Source of the DNA: Paenibacillus mellifer
Lineage (GTDB): Bacteria; Bacillota; Bacilli; Paenibacillales; Paenibacillaceae
Assembly: GCF_023195895.1 (NCBI RefSeq)
Contig: NZ_JALPRK010000012.1
Location: forward strand, 62,001-126,000
Direction: 5' to 3'
Length of the DNA: 64,000 bases
Under the pieces are notes generated by a model, which saw only the letters and a list, made by a program, of their open reading frames with translations, ran no database searches and was not told where the DNA came from. Positions 45,186 to 53,398 of this stretch are shown piece by piece. Made by a program: the position numbers and the translations under genes. Positions within the stretch are counted from its first letter, which is position 1. Every line of letters starts with the position of its first letter.

Positions 45186-45815
45186 ATGACTAAGGCTTCG
45201 TTAGTACATCGGGTGCCAACCGGGGAGAAGGCAGTGGCCTTTACGTTTGACGACGGGCCACATCCCGTTTATACGGAACAAGTGCTGGAGATTTTCCAGA
45301 AGGTGAACGGGAAGGCGACCTTTTGCATGATTGGACAAGAGATCGATCAATTTGGTGAGATCGCAGCTAAGGTTCACGCCGCCGGGCATGAGATTGCCAA
45401 TCACACGTATTCGCACCCGGATTTGACCCGGTTGACGCTGGAGGAGGCACGAGCCGAAATTCTGCTGGGAGACGAGCGAATCCGCCGGGTGACGGGGAAG
45501 CCGACATTAAGCTTTCGACCGCCGTATTTTGCTGTAAATGAGGTCATCTTGTCGCTTGCCGAGGAGTTCGGTTATCATTCAATCGGGTGCGTGAACGGCG
45601 AGGCGAAGGACTGGGAGCAGCCGCAACCTGGCGTCGATCATATTCTGGAGCAAACGAGAGCAACGGTCGAGAACGGAAGTATCTTCCTGTTCCATGACGG
45701 CTATGGCGATCGGGCACAGACAATCGAGGCGGTCCGGGTTCTGGTCAGCGAGCTGGCTGCTGACGGATATCGGTTTGTAACCGTTAGTGAGTTGATCGAA
45801 TTGACCGGAACCTAA
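45186..45815 (+). CDS. Polysaccharide deacetylase (CE4, NodB domain)
   Basis: 209 residues, nearly all NodB domain: TFDDGPH (D22, D23), the zinc site HTYSHPD (H73, H77), RPPY (about residue 107) and FLFHDG near the C-terminus. It removes acetyl groups from polysaccharides or oligosaccharides. No signal peptide is seen, so it would act in the cytoplasm, for example on imported acetylated xylo- or chito-oligosaccharides; the substrate is inferred. GGAGGGAGG about 9 bases before the ATG. Last gene of the importer cluster, before a terminator. Confidence 0.88.
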   Translation: MTKASLVHRVPTGEKAVAFTFDDGPHPVYTEQVLEIFQKVNGKATFCMIGQEIDQFGEIAAKVHAAGHEIANHTYSHPDLTRLTLEEARAEILLGDERIRRVTGKPTLSFRPPYFAVNEVILSLAEEFGYHSIGCVNGEAKDWEQPQPGVDHILEQTRATVENGSIFLFHDGYGDRAQTIEAVRVLVSELAADGYRFVTVSELIELTGT

Positions 45816-45845
45816 TGCTAATGTTACAGCCAATCTTTGAATCAC

Positions 45846-45902
45846 AACAGGGACTATCGAAAGGGCAGGTTGATCCAACCCTTGAGAAGCCCCTGTTTTT
45901 TT
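45846..45902 (+). terminator. Terminator of the sugar importer cluster
   Basis: AACAGGG pairs with CCCCTGTT across an inner AAGGG/CCCTT stem, followed by seven or more Ts (45895-45902). Confidence 0.75.
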
Positions 45903-45926
45903 GTTCCATAGAACTCGGAACATCAT

Positions 45927-45970
45927 TTGTGATGTTACATAATATATGCTAGTATTAAATTAAGTAACAT
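45927..45970 (+). promoter_or_regulatory. Promoter framed by an inverted repeat, upstream of the recombinase-like gene
   Basis: TTGTGA (45927-45932), 17 bases, TAGTAT (45950-45955). ATGTTAC (45932-45938) and GTAACAT (45964-45970) form a perfect 7-base inverted repeat around the promoter, suggesting a DNA-binding protein acts here, possibly the recombinase-like protein itself. Confidence 0.4.
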
Positions 45971-45988
45971 TATTCGGAGGGGTTTTCT

Positions 45989-46552
45989 GTGGAGTACGTT
46001 AATCCGATTCGAGATCTAGAAACCATTCGGGCGATGAAGGAGGAGCTGCGGAAACACTCGGTCAGGGATTTGCTGCTATTCGTACTGGGGATCAATACGG
46101 GGATTAGTCTCATTGACTTGCTTCATCTTACGGTGGAGGATGTGTGTGACGGGCAGAACCCGAAACAGTTTCTCTATATTAAGGATGAACGAACGGGGGA
46201 AGAGCGAGCCCATTATCTAAACAGCAATATTCGAGAGATCCTGAAGGAATATCTTCCGATGATGGATTGGAACCCAGGCGATTATTTGTTTAAATCCAAG
46301 AAGGATTGCCGTCCGATTACCCGCCAGCAGGCCTATCGCATTATCAACCATTCGGCCAGAGAGGTTGGCATTTCGGAGAAGATCGGCACACATACCTTAA
46401 GGAAGACTTTTGGTTACCACGCTTACTATAAAGGGGTGGCCATCTCCATCATCAAATCGATTCTGCATCATCATTCGACCGCCGAGACTCTGAAATATTT
46501 AGGGATCGATAAGAATGAGCGGCTGCCAATCAAGGTGGATGTCAATTTATAA
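45989..46552 (+). CDS. Small tyrosine-recombinase-like protein lacking the first catalytic Arg
   Basis: 187 residues, only the catalytic domain of the tyrosine recombinase family, without the N-terminal core-binding domain. HTLRKTFGYH (about 133-142) carries the second Arg, HHH (about 157-159) the His/Trp position and TLKYLGI the nucleophilic Tyr (about 168). The first Arg is normally in GLRISDLL; here the segment reads NTGISLIDLLHL, with Ser at that place. The beta-hairpin Lys position reads DERTGEER, also altered. It may therefore bind DNA without full recombination activity. GTG start behind GGAGGGG. No element ends or cassette genes lie beside it; the flanks are metabolic genes. Confidence 0.8.
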   Translation: MEYVNPIRDLETIRAMKEELRKHSVRDLLLFVLGINTGISLIDLLHLTVEDVCDGQNPKQFLYIKDERTGEERAHYLNSNIREILKEYLPMMDWNPGDYLFKSKKDCRPITRQQAYRIINHSAREVGISEKIGTHTLRKTFGYHAYYKGVAISIIKSILHHHSTAETLKYLGIDKNERLPIKVDVNL

Positions 46553-46570
46553 ACGTTCGATGTGAATATG

Positions 46571-46607
46571 AAAAAAAGAACCCTCCGCACCAAAGGCGGA
46601 GAGTTCC
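46571..46607 (-). terminator. Terminator of the universal stress protein gene
   Basis: Minus strand: GAACTCTCCGC pairs with GCGGAGGGTTC and is followed by seven Ts (46577-46571). Confidence 0.8.
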
Positions 46608-46645
46608 TCTATACAAAATGGCGTTCCGTTCAGAATTCCCTCGAT

Positions 46646-47332
46646 TTACGATTCATCCGCGTTATCCCGAATCATCGCGGTTTGAAGGTCCACGTTCTTC
46701 AGTTCTGTGACGATGCCTTCTGTCACCTGCACCTGAAGCGTCTCGTCGTCCTTCATAAAGCGAAAAATCCCATGATTGAAGTCGGTATCGGCTTCTTTAA
46801 AGAATATACCTTCATACAAGGTATCTTTATGGTGGTTGAAGCTTAGGTTATAACGATCCCCATCTTTGATCAAATAAGCGCGAATTCCCTTTTCATAAAT
46901 TCCCTCTTCATCCCGGATATAACGGGCGACCGAAATGATATGCAGGTCGACGAAAGGGATCTCCCGGACCAAAGCATTAATGATGGATCCCTTCGTGATT
47001 TGTTCCCAACGGCTATGGGCGGTTTGCCCTAGTATGATCTGCGTAATGTTGTTCTCCCTGGCAACTTCGGCAATGACCTTGGAGACAGGGCGGCTCTCAT
47101 TGTCCTTCATCATAAATTGGGCCGTGGCATGAGTATTCGCATACTCTTTCCACTGCTCGATATAGAAGACCTTCTCCGCATCCAGTTCATCGAAGGGCTT
47201 AGGATCAATGGTCAAAATATAGAGTGGAGCCTGCATCAGGTTAGCGATCTTGCAGCCGCGTTTGATTAGTCGTTCCCCGTTGGGACCATAATAAACGCAA
47301 ACTAAAATGCTCTCATTACACGGAGTATCCAT
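46646..47332 (-). CDS. Universal stress protein, KdpD-like
   Basis: 228 residues. The first about 140 form a UspA-type nucleotide-binding fold of the KdpD group: SILVCVYYGPNGERLIKRG, then TQIILGQTAHSRWEQITKGS (the G-2x-G-9x-G/S loop) and VDLHIISV. The C-terminal about 85 residues have no known motif. The KdpD USP domain binds nucleotides in potassium and osmotic sensing. It is divergent from the Mrp Na+/H+ antiporter operon, with 125 bases between the starts, which fits a role in cation stress; that link is inferred from position. GAGGTG about 12 bases before the ATG. Confidence 0.82.
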   Translation of the reverse strand: MDTPCNESILVCVYYGPNGERLIKRGCKIANLMQAPLYILTIDPKPFDELDAEKVFYIEQWKEYANTHATAQFMMKDNESRPVSKVIAEVARENNITQIILGQTAHSRWEQITKGSIINALVREIPFVDLHIISVARYIRDEEGIYEKGIRAYLIKDGDRYNLSFNHHKDTLYEGIFFKEADTDFNHGIFRFMKDDETLQVQVTEGIVTELKNVDLQTAMIRDNADES

Positions 47333-47457
47333 TTCGAACTTTTCACCTCAAGGCTTATAGTAGAGCTTCATGTAAACTACGTAAGACTATAATTGATGTT
47401 CCATTCGGAGTCAAACCTTAATTACCAGGAATCATTTTCTAGTAAGGAGGAGTGCGC

Positions 47458-49869
47458 TTGGTACCATTTTATGCTTTCATTTTCCTGCCGTTCATCTTTG
47501 CCATCATCGTCCCGTTTCTATACAAGTATTTGAATCGTCAAATACATACCGGATGGTTTGTCCTGCTAGTACCTCTGTCGATCTTTATCTATTTACTGCT
47601 ATATATACCCTCCGTGGCAGCCGGGGAAACTTATAGGTATACCTTGCCGTGGATTCCGACTTTGGAGATTAACCTGACCTCCTATCTGGATGGGCTGAGT
47701 CTCTTGTTCGGCTTGCTCATCTCTGGCGTTGGAGCATTGGTGATTCTCTACTCCATCTTCTATATGTCCAAGGAGCGGGAGGCTCTTCATAACTTCTATG
47801 TTTACCTGCTTATGTTTATGGGAGCCATGCTTGGCGTTGTGTTCTCGGACCATCTGTTGGTCTTCTATGGATTCTGGGAGTTAACAAGCGTCTCTTCCTT
47901 CCTGCTGATCTCTTATTGGTATGAACGAAGAAGCTCGCGTCAAGGTGCTTTGAAGGCCATGTTGATTACCGTCTTTGGCGGGTTCGGGATGTTGGCCGGG
48001 TTCATTATGCTGATCCTGATGGCCGACACCTACAGCATCCGGGAGTTGATTGCCAATCTGGACGTCATCCAAAATCATGAATTGTTCCTTCCGGCCATGC
48101 TGTGTGTCTTGGTGGGGGCCTTTACGAAATCCGCGCAGTTCCCGTTCAGCATTTGGTTGCCGGATGCGATGGAAGCCCCAACTCCGGTGAGCAGCTACCT
48201 GCACTCCGCAACGATGGTCAAGGCGGGCATTTATTTGGTCGCACGCATGACGCCAATCTTCGGCGGCAGCTCCGTATGGTTCTGGCTGGTTGCCGGCGTG
48301 GGTCTGATTACATTGCTGTACGGTTCATTGACGGCGATAAGACAAACGGACCTTAAGGCATTATTAGCTTATTCGACGATTAGCCAGCTGGGGTTGATCA
48401 TGTGCCTGCTTGGAGTGGGGTCGCTTGCGGTCTACTTTGGTCCGGGGGAGAGCGGTACGGTCTTTACGGTAGCGACCTTCGCGGCGCTCTTTCATCTATT
48501 TAATCACTCCACCTTTAAAGGAAGCTTGTTTATGGTCGTCGGCATTATTGACCATGAAACGGGCCGGCGAGATATCCGCTTCCTGGGTGGGTTAATGCAG
48601 GTGATGCCCATCACGTTCACGATCGCGTTGATCAGCGGTTTGTCGATGGCGGGGTTGCCGCCATTCAACGGTTTCTTGAGCAAAGAAATGTTTTTTGGGG
48701 CGGTGAATGAGGTATCCCAAGCCGGGATCTTCGGACTTGGCAGCATCGGTGTGGGGTTCCCGATCATCGCTTGGGTGGCCAGCATCTTTACGTTTGTATA
48801 TTGTATGATCTTTATCTTCAAAACCTTTGGAGGAAGATTCCGCCCCGAAAAATTGACGCGAGAAGTGCATGAGGCACCTTTGGGGATGCTGATATCGCCC
48901 CTCGTATTGGGCGCCCTCGTCATCCTCATCTTCTTCTTCCCTAATGTACTCGGGAAATTGATTCTCACCCCGGCTTTAACCGCGGTGTTACCGATGATGG
49001 ACGTGACGCCGTACGACCTCAAAATCAGCGCGTGGCATGGGCTGAATCTGGAACTGTTGATGACGTTTAGCGTGATTATTTTCGGGTTGCTGCTCTTTAA
49101 GACCGCGAAGCGATGGATCGTGGCCCTACGAGGTTTCCCGCAGGGGTTGATGTTATCCCATTGGTTTAACCGAGGCATTGAGGGGACGGAGAAGCTCTCT
49201 GGCTCGCTGACGAATCGGTATATGACCGGTTCGCTGAGACATTATCTGATTTATATCTTCTCGTTTTTTGTGCTTCTGCTGCTTAGTTCGCTGCTCGGGC
49301 TCTATGGCTTGCACTTTGATTTCTCGCAGGATGCGCCCATTGGGTTCTTCGAAGCGGGGCTCGTGATCGCCATGATCATCGCAGCTATCACGGTCCTGAT
49401 GGCCGGCAATCGCATTATCGCGATTGTAGCATTAGGGGCGATGGGTTATATGATTTCGATGTTTTTCGTCATCTTCAGAGCTCCGGATCTGGCTCTGACT
49501 CAAATGGTGGTGGAGACGGTGACGACAGTCCTGTTCTTGTTGTGCTTCTATCATTTGCCGAAGCTGAAGAAGAACATCGAACGCATATCCTTTAAGTTGA
49601 CGAATGTCATCATCTCGTTGGCGATGGGACTGACGGTCAGCCTGTTGGCCTTATCCGCAAACGGACATAAGCTGTTTGAGCCGATCACTGCGTTTTTTGA
49701 AAATGCGTATGAGCTGGCCGGCGCTAAAAATATTGTGAACGCCATCCTGGTAGATTTCCGCGGCTTTGATACCTTGCTGGAGATCTCCGTGCTGACGATC
49801 GCCGGGCTAGGGGTCTATCTCTTGGTTCATCAGCGTGTCAAAAGGAGGGAGTCCAATGAAACCGAATGA
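47458..49869 (+). CDS. mrpA: Na+/H+ antiporter subunit A
   Basis: About 803 residues with some 20 membrane segments. It has the NADH-quinone oxidoreductase ND5-like core (SDHLLVFYGFWELTSVSSFLLI; GAFTKSAQFPFSIWLPDAMEAPTPVS in short KSAQFPFSIWLPDAM) and a C-terminal MrpB-like part as in other MrpA proteins (about 600-800). MrpA forms the proton path of the seven-subunit Mrp antiporter, which exports Na+ in exchange for H+ and supports pH and salt tolerance. AAGGAGG 7 bases before the TTG at 47458 fixes the start; a GTG at 47452 is too close to it. A TATAAT lies at 47388-47393. It overlaps mrpB by 14 bases. Confidence 0.95.
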   Translation: MVPFYAFIFLPFIFAIIVPFLYKYLNRQIHTGWFVLLVPLSIFIYLLLYIPSVAAGETYRYTLPWIPTLEINLTSYLDGLSLLFGLLISGVGALVILYSIFYMSKEREALHNFYVYLLMFMGAMLGVVFSDHLLVFYGFWELTSVSSFLLISYWYERRSSRQGALKAMLITVFGGFGMLAGFIMLILMADTYSIRELIANLDVIQNHELFLPAMLCVLVGAFTKSAQFPFSIWLPDAMEAPTPVSSYLHSATMVKAGIYLVARMTPIFGGSSVWFWLVAGVGLITLLYGSLTAIRQTDLKALLAYSTISQLGLIMCLLGVGSLAVYFGPGESGTVFTVATFAALFHLFNHSTFKGSLFMVVGIIDHETGRRDIRFLGGLMQVMPITFTIALISGLSMAGLPPFNGFLSKEMFFGAVNEVSQAGIFGLGSIGVGFPIIAWVASIFTFVYCMIFIFKTFGGRFRPEKLTREVHEAPLGMLISPLVLGALVILIFFFPNVLGKLILTPALTAVLPMMDVTPYDLKISAWHGLNLELLMTFSVIIFGLLLFKTAKRWIVALRGFPQGLMLSHWFNRGIEGTEKLSGSLTNRYMTGSLRHYLIYIFSFFVLLLLSSLLGLYGLHFDFSQDAPIGFFEAGLVIAMIIAAITVLMAGNRIIAIVALGAMGYMISMFFVIFRAPDLALTQMVVETVTTVLFLLCFYHLPKLKKNIERISFKLTNVIISLAMGLTVSLLALSANGHKLFEPITAFFENAYELAGAKNIVNAILVDFRGFDTLLEISVLTIAGLGVYLLVHQRVKRRESNETE

Positions 49870-50278
49870 TGTGATCTTAAGAAGCGTAACCCGCGTCGCC
49901 GCCGTGATCATCTTGACCTTCTCCATTTATCTGTTCATGAACGGCCACCACCATCCGGGAGGCGGGTTTATCGGCGGGTTGAGCACGGCCTCCGCCATCG
50001 TGCTGCTTTACCTTTCTTTTGGCATCGAGAAGGTCAGAGAGAACATCCGGCTGGACTTCAAGAAGCTAGCCGCCATCGGCGTGTTGATTGCGGTGGGAAC
50101 CGGAATGGCGGGAGTGGTCTTCGGCCAGCCATTCTTAACCCAGACCTTTGGCCATGTCGACCTGCCGATCTTCGGGGATACCGAACTGGCTTCCGCCCTC
50201 ATTTTTGACACGGGGGTGGCTCTGGCGGTCATCGGGACAGCGGTCAACATCATTCTAAGCATAAGTGAGGATCGATAA
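49856..50278 (+). CDS. mrpB: Na+/H+ antiporter subunit B
   Basis: 140 residues, four membrane segments. The family phrase GHHHPGGGFIGGL (about 27-39) is present. It is a small integral subunit of the Mrp complex. AAAAGGAGG stands 7 bases before the ATG at 49856, which overlaps the end of mrpA, so translation is coupled. Confidence 0.95.
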   Translation: MKPNDVILRSVTRVAAVIILTFSIYLFMNGHHHPGGGFIGGLSTASAIVLLYLSFGIEKVRENIRLDFKKLAAIGVLIAVGTGMAGVVFGQPFLTQTFGHVDLPIFGDTELASALIFDTGVALAVIGTAVNIILSISEDR

Positions 50279-50279
50279 T

Positions 50280-50618
50280 ATGGAGACGCTCATCGTCATA
50301 CTCGTCGGGATCTTAGTATCGATCGGAACCTATTTGATCCTATCGAAACAATTGCTGCGGATCGTGCTGGGAGCCTCCATCGTCAGTCATGCCGTGAATC
50401 TATTGATCATCACCTCCGGCGGCTTGAAGAAAGGGAGTGCCCCTCTTCTGGGAGAGAGAGAGGTTGGCTTTGCGGACGCGCTGCCCCAGGCTTTGATCCT
50501 AACGGCCATCGTAATCAATTTCGCCGTAACGGCACTAGTCTTGGTTTTATGTTACCGGGCCTATCAGCACTTCCGGACGGATGACATGGAGCAGTTAAGG
50601 GGACATGAGAATGAATAA
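50280..50618 (+). CDS. mrpC: Na+/H+ antiporter subunit C
   Basis: 112 residues with three membrane segments; it is homologous to NuoK of complex I (IVSHAVNLLIITSGG; ALPQALILTAIVINFAVTA). It starts one base after the mrpB stop, with GAGGA 7 bases upstream, and overlaps mrpD by 8 bases. It is an integral part of the Mrp membrane arm. Confidence 0.95.
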   Translation: METLIVILVGILVSIGTYLILSKQLLRIVLGASIVSHAVNLLIITSGGLKKGSAPLLGEREVGFADALPQALILTAIVINFAVTALVLVLCYRAYQHFRTDDMEQLRGHENE

Positions 50619-52086
50619 TGGGTTGATTGCTCCGGTGGTTATTCCTCTATTAACGGGGATGCTTTTGATCATTTTTCAAAAAAACATCAAACTGCAACGG
50701 ACGCTAAGCTTGCTTGCTTTATTGGCTGTAGGTGTGATTTCCGTGTTGCTGATGGTTCAGATCAAGGAGGGCGGCATTCAGACGCTGCAATTGGGCGGTT
50801 GGGAAGCGCCGTATGGGATCAGCTTCGTCGGCGATATGTTCAGCGCCTTGCTGCTGCTCGCGACCTCGATCGTCTCGGTCTGCTGTCTCATCTATGCCTT
50901 TCCTACGATCGGCCGGAAACCGGAGAAGCTCTATTTCTATCCTTTATATCTGTTTTTGATTACCGGAGTGAACGGTTCGTTCTTAACCGGGGACTTGTTC
51001 AATTTATATGTCTTCTTCGAGGTGTTCCTGGTTGCTTCTTATGTGATGATCACCTTGGGCGGAACGAAGCGGCAACTGCGGGAGTCGCTGAAATATATCT
51101 TCACGAATGTGATCGCATCGGCATTCTTCTTGATGGGAGTAGCCTATTTGTATTCGATCACGGGCACGCTGAATCTCGCAGACTTATCGCTCCGGGTTGC
51201 GGAGGCAGGCCAGGATGGGTTGATCACGACGGTAGCCTTGTTGTTTCTGATTGTGTTCGCCCTCAAAGCCGGGTTGTTGCTCTTCTTCTGGCTGCCGGGG
51301 TCTTACAGCGTACCGCCCACAGCGATTGCGGCCATCTTTGCGGCGCTGCTCACGAAGGTGGGGATCTACGCCATCTTTCGGATGTTCACGCTGATCTTCT
51401 ATCATGAACCGCAAATCACGCATCTGTTGATCGGGCTGATGGCAGCGGCAACAATGATTTTAGGGGGACTGGGCGCTGTCGGGTTTGGGGATATCCGAAA
51501 AATATTAACCTACAACGTGGTAATCAGCGTCGGTTTTATCATGCTGGGGCTCGTCTCTTCCACACCGGAAGGGATGGCAGGCTCGATCTACTATCTGCTT
51601 CACGATATTCTCATTAAAGCCCTGATCTTCCTCATTGGCGGTACGGTCATCCACTTAACGGGAACCAGCCAATTGAAAGACATCAGCGGCTTGATCCGGC
51701 TTCACCCCGCATTGGGCTGGATGTTCTTGATCGCAGCACTTTCGATGGTTGGCATTCCTCCGCTGAGCGGTTTTCTCGGTAAAGTGTTTACGATTCAAGG
51801 GACCTTCGAGGCCGGGTATTACGGGTTTGGGGCCATAGGGCTTGCGGCCAGCTTGTTTATCCTATTTTCCATGATCAAATTGTTTATGAACGTATTCTGG
51901 GGAGAGACGGTCCTGTGTGAGGACGAGGAGAAGGGATCGATGAAGGGGCTCTTGCTTCCGATCGCGCTACTCACCTTCGCCAGCCTTGCCTTGGGGATTG
52001 GGGCGGAAGGAATTGCCCCGTATGTTGCCCAAGCGGCAGAAGAATTGCTCGATCCAAATCGGTACATCCAAGCCGTAATGAAATAG
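50611..52086 (+). CDS. mrpD: Na+/H+ antiporter subunit D
   Basis: 491 residues with about 14 membrane segments; the second antiporter-like ND2/ND5-type subunit of Mrp. Family phrases include NLYVFFEVFLVASYVMITLG, AGLLLFFWLPGSYSVPPTAI and HDILIKALIFLIGG, with Lys residues in the membrane that are expected for proton transfer. AAGGGGAC lies upstream of the ATG at 50611, inside the end of mrpC. Confidence 0.95.
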   Translation: MNNGLIAPVVIPLLTGMLLIIFQKNIKLQRTLSLLALLAVGVISVLLMVQIKEGGIQTLQLGGWEAPYGISFVGDMFSALLLLATSIVSVCCLIYAFPTIGRKPEKLYFYPLYLFLITGVNGSFLTGDLFNLYVFFEVFLVASYVMITLGGTKRQLRESLKYIFTNVIASAFFLMGVAYLYSITGTLNLADLSLRVAEAGQDGLITTVALLFLIVFALKAGLLLFFWLPGSYSVPPTAIAAIFAALLTKVGIYAIFRMFTLIFYHEPQITHLLIGLMAAATMILGGLGAVGFGDIRKILTYNVVISVGFIMLGLVSSTPEGMAGSIYYLLHDILIKALIFLIGGTVIHLTGTSQLKDISGLIRLHPALGWMFLIAALSMVGIPPLSGFLGKVFTIQGTFEAGYYGFGAIGLAASLFILFSMIKLFMNVFWGETVLCEDEEKGSMKGLLLPIALLTFASLALGIGAEGIAPYVAQAAEELLDPNRYIQAVMK

Positions 52087-52104
52087 AAAAGGGGGGAGTC
52101 CGCC

Positions 52105-52584
52105 ATGCCCGTCCAAGTGCTGCTCAATATCGTTATCGCTTACCTGTGGATGTTCCTGAAGGATGACATGAGCGTCTTAAACTTTATCAGCGGGTATATC
52201 GTGGGGTTGTTTATTTTACTCTGCATACGCCGGTTCTTTAAGAAGCCATTCTATGTCTTTACGTTGGCTGCGGTCGGTAAGTTGTTTATCATCTTCATTC
52301 ATGAACTCATTACTTCATCGATGATGGTCATGAAGCATGTGCTCCGGCCGAAGGTGGACGTGAAGCCGGGGATCTTCAAGGTGGAGACGGATTTGGAGGG
52401 GGATCTGGAGATCACACTCCTCTCGCTCCTGATCTGCCTGACGCCGGGCTCGGTCGTGATGGATATCACCCCTGATGCGAAGACGTTGTACATTCACGGG
52501 CTGAATATGCCGGAATCCAAGGAATCTGTCATCAAATCGAAATCCGTGTTCGAAAAAGCGATAAAGGATGTGACCCGAAAATGA
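52105..52584 (+). CDS. mrpE: Na+/H+ antiporter subunit E
   Basis: 159 residues: two or three membrane segments, then a cytoplasmic domain with LLICLTPGSVVMDI, the hallmark of MrpE. GGGGGGAGT lies about 7 bases before the ATG. The gene overlaps mrpF by 4 bases. MrpE is a structural subunit of the complex. Confidence 0.95.
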   Translation: MPVQVLLNIVIAYLWMFLKDDMSVLNFISGYIVGLFILLCIRRFFKKPFYVFTLAAVGKLFIIFIHELITSSMMVMKHVLRPKVDVKPGIFKVETDLEGDLEITLLSLLICLTPGSVVMDITPDAKTLYIHGLNMPESKESVIKSKSVFEKAIKDVTRK

Positions 52585-52862
52585 TCTTCAATACGATCCT
52601 AATCCTCGCCTTAGTTCTGCTGCTGGCGGCGATCTTGTTCAACTTGTACCGTGTCGTCAAGGGGCCGTCCAGTGCGGATCGGGTTCAGGCGCTGGACTCT
52701 GTGGGCATTAATTTGATCGCGAGTATTGCGGTTTATTCCGTGCTGCTGCATACCCATGCCTTCTTCGATTTGATCCTGCTGATCGGGATATTATCGTTTA
52801 TCGGGACGGTCGCCTTCGCCCGGTTTATGGAAAGGGGGGCTGTCATTGAGCGCAAGCGGTGA
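52581..52862 (+). CDS. mrpF: Na+/H+ antiporter subunit F
   Basis: 93 residues with three membrane segments and the MrpF phrase GPSSADRVQALDSVGIN followed by DLILLIGILSFIGTVAFARF. ATGA overlap with mrpE and 17-base overlap with mrpG indicate strict coupling in the operon. In some bacteria MrpF also takes part in bile-salt or cholate efflux. Confidence 0.95.
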   Translation: MIFNTILILALVLLLAAILFNLYRVVKGPSSADRVQALDSVGINLIASIAVYSVLLHTHAFFDLILLIGILSFIGTVAFARFMERGAVIERKR

Positions 52863-53283
52863 AGTGGTTGGAGCCATCCTGATTCTCCTGGGAGCCGTCT
52901 TCAGCTTGATCAGTGCGATCGGCATTATTCGGTTACCCGATGTATACACCCGATCACACGCTGCCTCCAAGAGCTCGACCTTGGGCGTGTTGTGCGCGTT
53001 GGTCGGAACCTTATTGTATTTTCTAATTTCCGAGGGGTATTTCAGCATCCGTCTGATCCTGGGTATCTTCTTCGTGTTCCTCACCGCGCCGGTGGCGGCT
53101 CACGTGATTTGCCGGGCCGCTTATCGTCATTGTGTCCCATTGGCGGAGGGAACGGTTGAGGATGAACTCCGGGAGTATTACCAGCCGGACGAGGATTTTG
53201 AAGGCGAGGATCAAATCCAAGCGCAGGGGAATGAGACGGAGAATCCCGCGCAGGCGCCGCTTCAAATGAATCACATGAGTTAA
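52846..53283 (+). CDS. mrpG: Na+/H+ antiporter subunit G
   Basis: 145 residues; three membrane segments and the MrpG phrase GIIRLPDVYTRSHAASKSSTLG, here RLPDVYTRSHAASKSSTLG. The C-terminal about 40 residues are acidic and Gln-rich (ending QMNHMS), an extra tail compared with the usual length. TTG start behind GGAAAGGGGGG. Last gene of mrpABCDEFG; a terminator begins at its stop codon. Confidence 0.93.
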   Translation: MSASGEVVGAILILLGAVFSLISAIGIIRLPDVYTRSHAASKSSTLGVLCALVGTLLYFLISEGYFSIRLILGIFFVFLTAPVAAHVICRAAYRHCVPLAEGTVEDELREYYQPDEDFEGEDQIQAQGNETENPAQAPLQMNHMS

Positions 53284-53305
53284 GCACCCGCAAGGGTGCT
53301 TTTTT
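53283..53305 (+). terminator. Terminator of the mrp operon
   Basis: AGCACCC (53283-53289), loop GCAA, GGGTGCT (53294-53300), then TTTTT. Confidence 0.92.
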
Positions 53306-53398
53306 GATCGTGTGGGATTAAGTCCCATGCCCCCTCATGTATGCCTGAATCCGATTGAGAAACCCTAAAGTTACTACATGACAAGTTGGGTGAAATTG

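Noticed and set aside
47333-47457. Riboswitch before mrpA
   Set aside because: The region is too short and shows no conserved riboswitch core.
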